NCBI GenBank assembly: GCA_002286715.1
Contig: NSJX01000006.1
Coordinates: 496,001 to 560,000 of the forward strand
Direction: 5' to 3'
Length of the DNA stretch: 64,000 nucleotides
DNA from: Dentipellis sp. KUC8613
Taxonomy: Eukaryota; Basidiomycota; Agaricomycetes; Russulales; Hericiaceae
Numbering within the stretch: the first letter of the stretch is position 1; each line of letters begins with the position of its first letter. The notes under the pieces were generated by a model. The model had not been told where the DNA came from. It ran no database searches and saw nothing but the letters and a program-made list of their open reading frames with translations. Below are positions 22,618-33,530 of this stretch, in pieces. The translations under genes were made by a program, and so were the position numbers.

Positions 22618-24307
22618 ATGTTCAAGTTCGCCGCTCTCGCGTCCTTCGTGACGCTCATCTCTGCCGTTCAGGCGCAGTCTCCTATCTACGGACAGTGCGG
22701 TGGTCAAGGATGGAGTACGCACTTCTGTTTCGTACAATGGCAATATCTCTAACATTATATGCACTCTAGCTGGACCCACGACCTGCGCAGCAGGATCGAC
22801 TTGTGTCGTCAGCAACCCGTACTACTCGCAGTGCTTGTATGTATCCAAGTTCATTATGGTACCTTCGGTCGAAGCTGACACTGTTCCAGGCCGGGCTCTA
22901 ACACCCCTCCCCCGGTCTCATCTTCGACCCCGGTTTCCAGCCCAAGCGGTTCCTCCACAAGCTCTGCTCCTAGTGGCACCTCGTCCTCGCCCCCGAGTGC
23001 GGGCAACCCCTTCACTGGCTACGGACTCTTCCTCTCGCCATTTTACACCGCCGAGGTTGAGGCCGCCGTTGCATCCATCACCGACTCCTCGCTCGCTGCC
23101 AAGGCTTCCAGCGTGGCCAAGATTCCCAACTTCACCTGGTTCGACCAGGTCGCGAAGGTCCCCACCCTCGGCACCTACCTCGCCAACGCCAGCGCCATTG
23201 GCAAGTCCACCGGCACGCCCCAGATCGTGCAGATTGTCGTCTACGACCTGCCCGACCGTGATTGCGCCGCCAAAGCGTCCAACGGCGAGTTCTCGATTGC
23301 GGACAACGGCCAGGCCAACTACGAGAACTACATCGACCAGATCGTCGCTCAGGTCAAGCGTGAGTATCTGCGGGGTTGTTTCACTGCGCCCTTCTCATCG
23401 AGTTCTGTCCAGAATACCCTGATGTCCGCGTTGTTGCTGTCATCGAGCCTGACTCCCTCGCCAACTTGGTCACAAACTTGAACGTCCAGAAGTGCGCCAA
23501 CGCCCAGACGACCTACCTCGTAAGCACTCTCGCCATTGAACCCTCTGAGATTCGTGGTACTGACTCTTGAATGAAGGCCTGCGTCAACTACGCCCTCAAG
23601 CAGCTCGCGTCCGTGGGCGTGATCATGTACCTCGACGCCGGCCATGCTGGCTGGCTCGGCTGGCCCGCCAACCTCGGCCCCGCCGCTCAGCTCTTCGCTT
23701 CCGTCTTCAAGAACGCTGGCTCGCCTGCACAGGTCCGCGGCCTCGCCACCAACGTCGCCAACTACAACGCCTTGAGCGCTGCGTCGCCCGACCCCATCAC
23801 CCAGGGCAACCCCAACTACGACGAGATCCACTACATCAACGTAAGTATTCTGTTCTTCATGAATTTCTTAGTAAACGGATCGTCGTTGACACGAATGCGA
23901 TTAGGCACTCGGCCCCGAGCTCCAGTCCCAGGGCTTCCCCGCGCACTTCATCGTCGACCAGGGCCGCTCCGGCCAGCAGAACCTCCGCCAGCAGTGGGGT
24001 GACTGGTGCAACATCAAGGGCGCAGGCTTCGGCACCCGCCCCACGACCAGCACCGGCTCCTCGCTCATCGACTCCATCGTCTGGGTCAAGCCCGGAGGCG
24101 AGTCCGACGGCACTAGCAACAGCTCGTCGCCCCGCTTTGACAGCACCTGCTCTCTGGTACGTGTCCCGTTTTTCTTTGGTGTGCAAGCTATATATTGAGA
24201 CGGTGTGATGTCTACAGTCTGATGCCACCCAGCCCGCGCCCGAGGCCGGCACCTGGTTCCAGACTTACTTCCAGACGCTCGTCAGCGCTGCCAACCCGCC
24301 CCTCTAG
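22618..24307 (+). CDS. cel6A: Cellobiohydrolase, CBM1-GH6 (Cel6A type)
   Basis: Releases cellobiose from non-reducing ends of cellulose, outside the cell. The signal peptide MFKFAALASFVTLISAVQA is followed by a CBM1 ([35 protein letters not shown]) with its Cys and aromatic residues intact. A Ser/Thr/Pro-rich linker of about 40 residues leads to the GH6 domain. The proton-donor and helper aspartates lie in VYDLPDRDCAAKASNGEF and VIEPDSLANLV. DAGHAGWLGWPAN, HFIVDQGRSGQQN and WVKPGGESDGTS are standard GH6 blocks. There are several short canonical introns, two of them in the CBM-linker part. The stop is at 24305-24307 after AANPPL. About 450 residues, the usual size. Nothing suggests loss of activity. 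Confidence 0.96.
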
Positions 24308-24943
24308 ATGGTCTCGGAGGCGCAAAAGGACTCGGGACTGGGGATTGTGGGGGAAAATTGTATTTATGATTGCATTGTATGCACGCGGTGTACTTGTCTC
24401 TGAAAGCAATTGAATATAACGATGGTTGAACAAAGATAGTGCTTCTGAATCCTGACCGTGGAGAGGTTTGAGTGAAAAGAGATAACAGCAACACGAGTAG
24501 GGACTTGGCTTTGACTTCACCCGAGCGGATGGTATATCGATTTGTTACCAAAGGCCGGTAGGCACCGGGCTTGCTTTTTTTGAATTCGCGTGCGAGAAAA
24601 CTCCATCATGCTCTGTAACAATCTGTGTCGGATAACGAATGTCACTGTTCCCGACAGCTTGCCGCGACACCGCCAACCGCTGCGACCCATGCATGCAGCT
24701 AGAGTCCGCCAGAATTTTCGATATTTCCATGCGTACTTCATGCTGAAGGTTTTCGCGGAACTATTATGGGCACGCGTCAGATCACGAGACCGTCGCCCGA
24801 GGGCACGTGGACAGAATGGTGCGGGTCGGCCGAAAGCGGCAGGAACGTTTGTCATGGTTTCCACACCCTCCGGCGCAGTATAAGCCATTAGACGCGGCTG
24901 AGCGGCGACTTGAAGCTATCAGATAACTTCTGCTCCCGACCAC
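24308..24943. other. Spacer between GH6 and NFS1
   Basis: Contains the GH6 3' UTR and the NFS1 promoter. No gene is seen. Confidence 0.5.
24879..24884 (+). promoter_or_regulatory. TATA-like box of NFS1
   Basis: TATAAG, 65 bases before the NFS1 ATG at 24944. Confidence 0.35.
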
Positions 24944-26931
24944 GATGTTCTCAAGGGTCGCCCGCAACGCTGTCCGGCGTGGTGCTCTGAAGAAACCCCA
25001 TGCTTCTGTTTCTGCCATCGAGGCTCGTAGGTCGTATGTTCAGCCCTCCGGGGCCGACCGGGCGAGCGTTGTCGACCTCCCGTCGACGTACCAAGATGAG
25101 GGGCATTTTACCCCGCGTTCCGGTGAGTATTTGCTGTCAGGTTTTTGTGAAATACAGGAGTACTCATGGCGACTGTGCAGACATGCTTGGTTTCAAGTTC
25201 GAGCTTCCCCGCAGGGAGGACGGCGTGAAGGACAAAGCACGGCCCATCTACCTCGACATGCAGGTGCGTGCGATTTTTTCCCACTCACGAGCGTGTTCCT
25301 GACGACACGATAGGCTACCACGCCTGTCGATCCTCGAGTACTGGACGCCATGCTTCCTTACCTGACGGACCAATACGGCAACCCTCATAGCCGGACACAC
25401 GCCTACGGTTGGGAGGCTGAGAAGGCCGTTGAGGATGCGAGGAAGGTATGTTGAGGCATCTCATCTCATGCGGCAAATATTGATATACGTTTCTCTCTGT
25501 GCCAGCATATTGCAGACTTGATTGGCGCAGACCCCAAGGACATCATCTTCACCTCTGGAGCGACTGAGACCAACAACATGGCCATAAAGGGTGTTGCCCG
25601 CTTCCACAAGGAGAAGAAAAAGCACATTATCACAACCCAGACAGTATGTCCTTTGGTCTGATTGCAGTCGAATTGAGCTCATTTGCTTGGCAGGAGCACA
25701 AGTGCGTACTGGACTCTTGTAGGAAGATGCAAGAGGAGGGCTTCGACGTGACATATCTGCCTGTTCAGCGCAATGGTGTCATCTCGCTCGAAGAGCTCGA
25801 GAAGGCTATCCGCCCGGATACCTCCCTTATCTCCATCATGACCGTCAACAACGAAACTGGTGTCATTCAGCCCGTGACGGAGATTGGCGCGATTGCACGC
25901 AAGCATCGTGGCGTATACTTCCACACCGATGCCGCGCAGGCGGTCGGCAAAATCCCATTAGACGTGAATGCGATGAATGTCGACCTTATGAGCATCTCTG
26001 GGCACAAGATCTACGGACCGAAGGGGATTGGTGCCGCTTACGTGAGGCGGAGACCGAGGGTGCGCTTGGAGCCTCTTCTGAGCGGAGGCGGGCAAGAGCG
26101 AGGCCTGCGGAGTGGCACGTTACCTGCGGCGTTAGCTGTTGGCATGGGTGAAGCAGCGAGGCTGGCGAAGCTCGAGATGACGGTAAGTCTAATTTCTCTG
26201 GACGCGGTGATGTGACAAGCACGTTTCGTTTATCGGAGTTGGGTGACTTCCTGCACTCGCCTGTGGTTTGCGCCCTTGCGACGCGCACAGTCAGCCCAGC
26301 GATGATATTTGTGCAGGGGTACTGAGCGTCTTGACTTCGCTATTGTTGAATTGCTAGCGTTCGAGTTCAAGTTCGAATCTTACTGACTACTGCTTTCCTA
26401 GAGGGATCATGCTCGGATTAAGGAGCTCTCGGACCGCTTGATTAACAAGATCAACGCTAGCGTCGAGCATGTCGTTCGCAACGGGGATCCCAATGGTTAT
26501 CCTGGTTGTGTCAACTTGAGCTTCTCGTATGTGGAGGGTGAGAGTTTGTTGATGGCTCTCAAGGTACGTCCATCTGTATGTTTTAACTCTCATATCGGTC
26601 TCACAATTTCGCCCAGGACATTGCGCTGTCTTCCGGTAGTGCATGCACGTCCGCATCATTGGAGCCATCTTACGTCCTTCGCGCTCTCGGTCAGTGCAGC
26701 CTTTTCAACGTTCAGTCATCCGTCATACTCACGCCACTTCTAGGTGCTGCCGAGGACATGGCACATTCGTCGTTGCGTTTCGGCCTTGGCCGTTTCACAA
26801 CGGAGGCCGAGGTTGATTTCGTCGTTGAGAAGATCATTGCCACTGTCCAAAAGCTGCGGGATATGAGCCCGTTGTGGGAGATGGTGCAGGAGGGCATCGA
26901 TATCAACAGCATTGACTGGTCCCAGCACTAA
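24944..26931 (+). CDS. NFS1: Cysteine desulfurase NFS1, mitochondrial
   Basis: PLP enzyme that takes sulfur from cysteine for Fe-S cluster assembly and tRNA thiolation. The N-terminus [33 protein letters not shown] is a clear mitochondrial leader. The aminotransferase-V domain begins [43 protein letters not shown]. Key parts are [24 protein letters not shown] (PLP-stacking His), [25 protein letters not shown] (Schiff-base Lys), [12 protein letters not shown], the catalytic-Cys loop [21 protein letters not shown], and [18 protein letters not shown]. It ends [10 protein letters not shown]. Length (about 490) is normal. Introns are canonical; the one at 26183-26401 is 219 nt, much longer than the rest. 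Confidence 0.96.
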
Positions 26932-27308
26932 TACTTAGTGTATGGCTGTCGTTCTATCTCTTTTGGTTGTCCTGGTGTTGCGTTGCTTCTCGATGATGTT
27001 TTGAAGAAGTCATAAAACTGCCTCGGACATGGGCTACGCGCAACCTTATTGCTCTGTGTACTCTACTATACATCTGGTCTCGGTCTCTCCAGTTTCTAAT
27101 TCTACATGTCCATGAAATATATCCCGTCGTGTTCTCCTGCCTAAACTATATATTGGAGAACGCTGCGAACTCGGAGGCAGGAGTGGTCCGTGCACGCGAA
27201 ATTGGAACTCAGCAGGTTCCGCTGAGCGCCTCTCAAAGATGGAGTCGCGCCACCGCGCGATTCGGTGCTCTCTTCTTCACCCCTTCCCTCTTACCACTCA
27301 CATACACC
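26932..27308. other. Spacer between NFS1 and the RRM gene
   Basis: Holds the NFS1 3' UTR and a CT-rich stretch just before the next ATG. No gene is seen. Confidence 0.5.
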
Positions 27309-28596
27309 ATGTCGCGCCGTCTCTATCTCGGAAGTATGTGTTCTGTTTCAACACCTTATGCCTATGTTTGACGTGGCACCCTGTCGCAGAGCTCCCTCCG
27401 GACACCAGGACTGATGACGTCTCCAAGTTTTTTGACGGATATGGCAAAATCGTCGACTGCAGGGTTATGACGGGTTTCGGCTTCGTGGAGTTCGAGAGTT
27501 CCAGGGATGCTGAAGATGCCATGCAACACTTCAATGGCAAGAACTTCATGGGCTCCAGGTATGCGCGCCGTCTTTCAACGGTAGTTCTCAATTGACACCT
27601 CCAGTAGTATCGTCGTTGAATTCGCCAAAGAGTCTCGCCCTCGCCGCGAGCCCTACGATGACCGCTATGGGTATACTCTTTGATTTACACATCCTCACGT
27701 TCCTTGCTCATTTCGTCCCAGTGCTCCTCGCTCTAGGCGTCCTCCTGGCATTCGCATTATTGTTTCCGGAATTTCGAGGGACACCAGCTGGCAGGTACGG
27801 CGCATATATCCTCATATGTTATAGTACGAGTTTGGGTCATACCTCTGGCTCCAACTTGGCCCATGTGTCGTTGTCGTTGTCGTATGTCAGGATCGTACTG
27901 ATGACTTCGTTCTCTCTGCGGCCCAATAGGATCTCAAGGACTTCGGTCGTGAAGCCGGCAGTGTCTCCTTTGCAGACATCGATCGTGATAACATTGGCCA
28001 AGGGTTAGTATGCCTTCTTTTGTTACTCGCTTGCACTTATTCATCGTTGTACCAGAATTCTTGAGTATCTTGCTCGTGATGACGCTGAACGCGCCGTGAA
28101 GGAATTGGATGGCAAGGACCTCCGAGGCCAAGCAGTCCGCGTAGCGATGCAGGAGGATGTGAGTATTCTTACGATTGGTTTCAAATTATATCTGACTCCA
28201 CTCTAGCGTGGACCTGACAACTACCGTCGGGATGACCGTGACCGGTACCGCGACAGCCATCACAGGGACGACCGATACCGTGATGACCGGTACCGGGACG
28301 ACCGCTACGATAGGTCTCGCGATGAGCGAGCCTCGTATCGCCGTGAACGGTCCCGATCTCCTGCCCGCCGCGCAGAATATGATGATCGTCGCCCCAGGTC
28401 GCCCCCTCCCCGGAGGGATTATGATGAGAAGAGACCTGCAGGGTACGATTATCGGGGAAGAGACTATGATGACCGGAGAGGCCCTGACCCTTATTATGAC
28501 CGTCGCAGGGACGAAAAACGCCGCGACGAAAAAGACGACCGGTTCGATGACAGGGCACCCCCCAGGCACGCGAACGGAGATGGTGGATGGCGCTGA
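27309..28596 (+). CDS. SR-like splicing factor with two RRMs
   Basis: RNA-binding protein of the SR/Npl3-Srp2 group, acting in splicing and mRNA export in the nucleus. RRM1 is MSRRLYLGKLPPDTRTDDVSKFFDGYGKIVDCRVMTGFGFVEFESSRDAEDAMQHFNGKNF, with RNP2 (LYLGKL) and RNP1 (GFGFVEF). A linker ARESRPRREPYDDRYGAPRSRRPPG-like precedes the degenerate RRM2 (IRIIVSGISRDTSWQDLKDFGREAGSVSFADI...GILEYLARDDAERAVKELDG), which carries the SWQDLKDF heptapeptide typical of SR-protein second RRMs. The tail is Arg/Asp-rich (RDDRYRD repeats) with a few SRSP/RS units and ends NGDGGWR at 28596. Introns are short, except 27795-27929 (135 nt), which splits the SWQ/DLK heptapeptide. Other frames through the Arg-rich tail are shadows. 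Confidence 0.88.
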
Positions 28597-31039
28597 AAAA
28601 AGGCGGGTCACGAAGACTAGAACCCAGGCTACGGTGTCAAACGATTGGGACGGACCAACGGTATCTGTTCCCGGCCGCGGATCGGTTTCTTGCTTTCACC
28701 CCATGCTTTATCTGTGTCCCTGCTCCCTTCGATCCTACCGGTTTTTTGGCGTTGGCGTTGGCGTTTTTGCGAGCATGGACCTCCCTGTACTATGATTGTC
28801 GAATGGTGTCCCCGCCGGTTCCCTTCCCCGTATTGGTGGCTCGAATGGATTCCGGCCGCTGGGCGCAGGCATTAAGCAGCAACACCCCGTCAAGTTATTC
28901 GTGTGAGATGGCCGTTGGAAACCAGGCGTCGAACAAGTCATGGTTTGGACCACCTTCGAGGACGGTGTATACCTTTCGCATGACCGCCATGGTGGTAGGA
29001 CCTTTTCCCCAAGTGGTCGGTTCGTCGGAGGACGCGCGTTCAGCTCGTAGGATCGAGAACAGGTTGTTCCTTGGTCTCCCCTTTGGCAGATACGGAGGCA
29101 GTGGTCGTGCAAGGTTCCCGAAGTTCCCTTTTATGGTGTCGAGGGCAAAATCTGCCTTATTGGTCGTGATGATATGACGGATGCCGTACTGCCTGCTTCT
29201 TGGGATCTGGCCTCGACACCTGTTTGGCCAGTGGTTTGACGACCCCTCGTATATGGCATGGCAACATCCTGGATACTCTAGCCACAGATTGTCGGCAATT
29301 CCTGGATATGTTTTCTGCACTTTTGGCCACCCTGTTTGACGCCTTGGATCGTCTTGTGGATACTGCAAGTTTCAGCGAATTTGCAAGATTGATTCGCTGT
29401 TGTGTGCGCTCTCCTAGGCAGGGGTTTGTCCTGCTATTGCTTCCATGTACATAGCCGCTTGAGTGCACGCAGTAATCGAAATGTTGATAAAAATTCTTTG
29501 GTTCCTATCACGGGTGACTTGACCTTGTGTGGGCTCTCGTCGCTCCACCCAGTTGGTACAGAACCCCCAATATTGCCCCCACGAACGTGTCATCCAGTAA
29601 TTTCCGAGCGGGATGAGGCCGTGTGGCCGCTACTTCCGAATAGCCCTGCTTCGTGGCTACAGCCATGTGGATGTGTATTAGCCAGAGGGGCCTGTCCAAC
29701 AGCAGTTCGCACATAAATTTACGCCTGTTCGACGTATTCTGACAGATTTTCAGGTCGGAATATTTGCAATGATCCACAGTGGAGTGCGCATAACTGCGGT
29801 TCTCATGCCCAAAGCCTAACTTCCCGCAGTTGTCTCTGACAACTTACGCTGCTAGCACGCTCAGGCCTCAGTTAATATTCCTCTACTGTTGCTCTGCCTG
29901 CTCCTCGAAGCCTGTAACACAACATGCGTTGCAATGTGCTGCCGTTCGACTGCAGCGTTCAACGTTTCGAATCCAAGCGGAGCACAAACGTCGCGGAGCC
30001 TTCGCGTCGGGTCACCCTCAGTTCCTCGGATTCGAAGCACCATATATACCGTGCACTGGATAAGCGTTTCAACTTGAACACTTTGGTTAAACAGTCACCA
30101 ACGGGCCCATACACACAATCAACAACAACAACGTATTCGCCCTGCATTCGGGCTTGGAACGGAGGTCGAGTGTGTTTGCCACCCATCATGGCCCCCCTCT
30201 GGGCTGTTCGTGCGGTGCGGCTACGTATTTTATCCTGCTATGGCGCACGCGTGTCAGAAGCGTGATAGCGTCAGCGGTCAGTGATTCGAAAGTCTGATTC
30301 GGTGACGGTGACACTGACACTGACAGCGGCGGGCGGGATCTGTCGGCGCCAGTGTCAGAGGCAAATGCAGAGGCAGAGGCGTCGCTATGTCTGGTGGGCT
30401 GGTTGCACTCCACTGTACGCATCTATCGCATGCAGTCACTTCCGGTGCTCAATGTATGACGCTTGTGTGTGCATGGATAACATGTGTGGGCACAGGCGCA
30501 AGCCTAGGCCGTGCGTTTATTGCTCCTGACGCAAGCGTTCATGAACGTTGGACGATGGGCGCCGATGGGCGTTAGGCTTTTGGCATTGTGCGGAGCGCCG
30601 TGTACGTAGTCCTGGGTGCTGTGGGCCGTGGAGATTGAGCCTGAGGCACGCCGCTCCTAGTCAGCGTCACACCTGAGATGCCACTCGCGCAGATTCAGAA
30701 GCACGGAAGCACGGAAGCACGGAAGCCTGATAGGTGTACAGTGGTCGCAATCTGTACCTTGCTTCGCGCAATGATACGTGTCGCTGGATCCCGATGGTGC
30801 ATCATTATCCTTGACATGGGCTTCGATGCGCAATGTGCGCTGTGCCGCGGGCGAGGTGGATGTGCCCGCGAGCCCGCGGACGCGACGTGCGACTCAGTTG
30901 CAGGGGGTGATGTGGGAGAATGGTCCCGCCATACAATGAGCACGGACGCCGAGATCAGATCATTAGGCTTGGCCGACATGTCAGCAGTCGGGTTCGCAAG
31001 CGCAAAGTGCGAGGGGCAATGCATGCGTAGTGTCGTTTG
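28597..31039. other. Long region without a recognisable gene
   Basis: About 2.4 kb between the SR-like gene and the stop of the tubulin cofactor gene. Several open frames exist (28587-29177 on +, 28895-29368 on -), but they overlap in opposite frames, show no family motif and lack consistent intron marks. Short simple repeats occur at 30300-30330 and 30698-30726. It may hold 3' UTR, a non-coding transcript or decayed mobile DNA; none can be shown. Confidence 0.4.
30698..30726. repeat. Short tandem repeat, 8-nt unit
   Basis: The unit GAAGCACG is repeated three times and followed by GAAGC. No coding use is seen. Confidence 0.8.
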
Positions 31040-33409
31040 CTAGGGCGTGTGCACGCGTACATCGATTTCGGCGCCGTCCTCCAGCCACCAGCTGATTTCC
31101 TTCCCATCCTCGCTGCCGTCAGGATCTCCGAGAGGAGCAAGAGAGCCGTCGGCCATCCGGACGGAAATTTCGGCGGATGCGCCACGGGGGCTCTTGAATG
31201 TCTTGAGCAGCTTGAGGCGGAGCACGCGTAGGGGCGTCGTGGGGAGAATACGTAGGTCGGTTGGTGTTTGGGTATCGGGTTTGGAGAGCGTAGCTTTGAT
31301 GTCTGGAAAATTCGTTAGTTGACAGTGACTATTTCTCGTCGTGAGAACGCACGGATAAGCCGGCTGTTGAGGGTATCTTTTTTGGGACGGGTGGCGAGAG
31401 CGGTAGTAGGTGCACCATACACTGGTGTGCAAGCAAACACAGCACGTTGTCGGGAGAAACGTGGAAAAATCACGACACGCAACAGCGATGGCGGAAGTTT
31501 CATTGAGGTGGCATTAACAACACGGTGCGGCAATAAAAATTTATCCCGGCAGTGGAGGGACGTGGATGTGGTAGTGGATGAGAGCGTAGCCGTAGATGCA
31601 GATGCATCAAACAGAGAGCAAAAGGCAGAAAAGATTGATCATCAGCCGTGTTCGAGGGTAGATATTGAAAGCTGTTTGAGAACTCACGTTTGCACAAAGT
31701 TTCCCATCGCGGGTGACTCAGGCGACGGGCCGTTTCACTTTCGAAAGGTTCGCGGGCGACGGAGGAGAGGTAGAACAGCTCTGCGTCGGTACGTTGATGA
31801 GGACTGATCTGTGGGCAAGCATCAATGGCGGTGAGAAGGAGCGGACAGCTTTGAGTGATAAATGATCCAGGGAATAGGGGGAACGAGAGATGGAGATGGT
31901 TCGCTCGTATTCTGTGGGTATGAAGACTTACGGGTGTACTGTCGAGAACACGGAGAGACGGGACCCGTGCGATGACAAATTGTCGCCATGTACGTCCAGT
32001 TTGTTCATCTGAACAAAGCGGAGGTGAGCAACTGAGGTTTCGATACGTAATTGTAGCCACACGCTCGCCGCACAAAGTGGGTGCTTTTCCGGGAGTTCAA
32101 TGACTTACCTTCCACAAGCGGTGTCCCACTCAAGCTCAAGCTCTCAAGTCCAGGGAGCCAGCTGTTGAGGGCATCTACAGATGCCCAAGTAGATATCCCC
32201 GCAGAAAGGAAGGCCAGGTGTTTGACCTGTGGCAATGGCTGTACTTCCAAGTTGGAGCTACCGTCCCGGGAGGGGACTGTTGACAGAGGATTTGTGGATA
32301 GGATGAGGCGATTGAGTCTGCACAATCAGATGTTAATGAAATCCCGTAGAGTTGACACTCGAGGTATTGTGAGAGAAGCACCGAGTAAATGGAGCCAATG
32401 CTCGACAGACATCAGTCCAATCGGACAGCTGGTTCCCATCCAAATTTACGACCTCTATGCCGGAATTGAACGGATCAGGATATCTTGCTGGTAGCAGCTT
32501 CGTGAGGCGGTTGTAGCCCATCTCCACCTGCTTCAGAGTGGGCATCGATGTTACGACATCCAGCATCTCTTGCCATGTCATCAGAGTAGCGTTAAGCTCC
32601 AACTCCGTCAGTCTTTGAAAGGCATTGATGTTCAGGGAAGCAGATGAGAACGCTTGTAGACGATCATTGCTGCAAAGTTTTGTCAGAGGGAGTCAGTCGG
32701 TGGATGTAGGCTGTACTTCAGTGCAAGGCGTTCAAGAAGCGGCAATTCTCTTGCAATGAGCGCGATCACGTCCCAACTGGGTATGAGACTATACGAAAGG
32801 TCGACACCTTTGACATCTGTAGCGTTTTTATCAGTTTCTCAGACTCTGCATAGGCTAGGGGCACTGGGATGGTTACTAGGGCACTTTGTTCGAATCAAGC
32901 CTTCCGGGTCCGCACTGGAGACATTTTCTTTATCTAAGCTGATTTCACGGAGCTGCTCGACTTTTGCAAATTTGTGGCGGATCTTGTCCAGATCCACTGC
33001 CTCGACTTGGATGGCACCGTTTGAGGAACCGAGCACGATAACCTCAGGCTTCTCAGCGCCATGAAAGGCCTCTATGTACTTCTCCGTGAGCGCCTGAAGG
33101 AAGGATCGGCCATAGTCAATGGCTGGTACGGGCCGAATAAATGACCCTGCATTTGGCACACTAAAGTCACGAAACATGTTGGTTTGTTGCAGCCAATGAA
33201 TATTAATCCTCGGGGTAAAGATCAGCTTACAGGCAAGAGAAGTACCGCTTTCCGTCCTTGATGCCGTCGTGTTTTCCACGGAAAGGGTCGTCCCATTCAA
33301 CGCCCAGCCAGGTGCCCTTTGTCCCATCAACCTCGCCAACATACCTGATGGTGGCAAGATGTTTATGGAGACAGAGCCTAGTGCCGACCGAGGGGAGAGG
33401 CGAGGACAT
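31040..33409 (-). CDS. TBCE: Tubulin-folding cofactor E
   Basis: Chaperone that helps form and take apart alpha/beta-tubulin dimers. The start is ATG at 33409. An N-terminal CAP-Gly domain reads VGTRLCLHKHLATIRYVGEVDGTKGTWLGVEWDDPFRGKHDG. A bridging segment follows (SFIRPVPAIDYGRSFLQALTEKYIEAF), and leucine-rich repeats include LPLLERLALNNDRLQAFSS, LTELELNATLMTWQEML, TLKQVEMGYNRLTKL, LNRLILSTNPLSTV and LPGLESLSLSGTPLVE. The LRR-cap region gives ARVPSLRVLDSTPISPHQRTDAELFYLSSV. A ubiquitin-like C-terminus reads PTTPLRVLRLKLLKTFKSPRGASAEISVRMADGS and ends DGAEIDVRVHTP at 31040. Introns are short. The divergent neighbour starts 121 bases away, so the promoter is shared. Confidence 0.92.
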
Positions 33410-33530
33410 CTTGACCTTAACCCCGAGAAAAATCACAGAGGTGACGGAGTGAGGGCACGTGGCGCGTGCGGTCGTCCGGACATCCGCGCGTCTCCCACTC
33501 GTAACTCCCAAAGGCCGCTCGTATCGCCTT

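Noticed and set aside
26355..26385. tRNA gene inside the NFS1 intron
   Set aside because: Only a B-box-like string is present. I found no A box, acceptor stem or anticodon loop.
28208..28795. Open frame through the Arg-rich tail of the SR-like gene
   Set aside because: It is a shifted reading of the Arg/Asp repeat codons. The true frame continues RRM2 and ends at 28596.
28587..29177. 196-codon frame after the SR-like gene
   Set aside because: It overlaps the end of the SR-like coding sequence in another frame, has no recognisable domain and competes with equal frames on the other strand.
30281..30370. CRISPR-like or tandem array near 30.3 kb
   Set aside because: There are only a few copies of a short GACACT-type unit with irregular spacing, and the setting is a eukaryotic genome.
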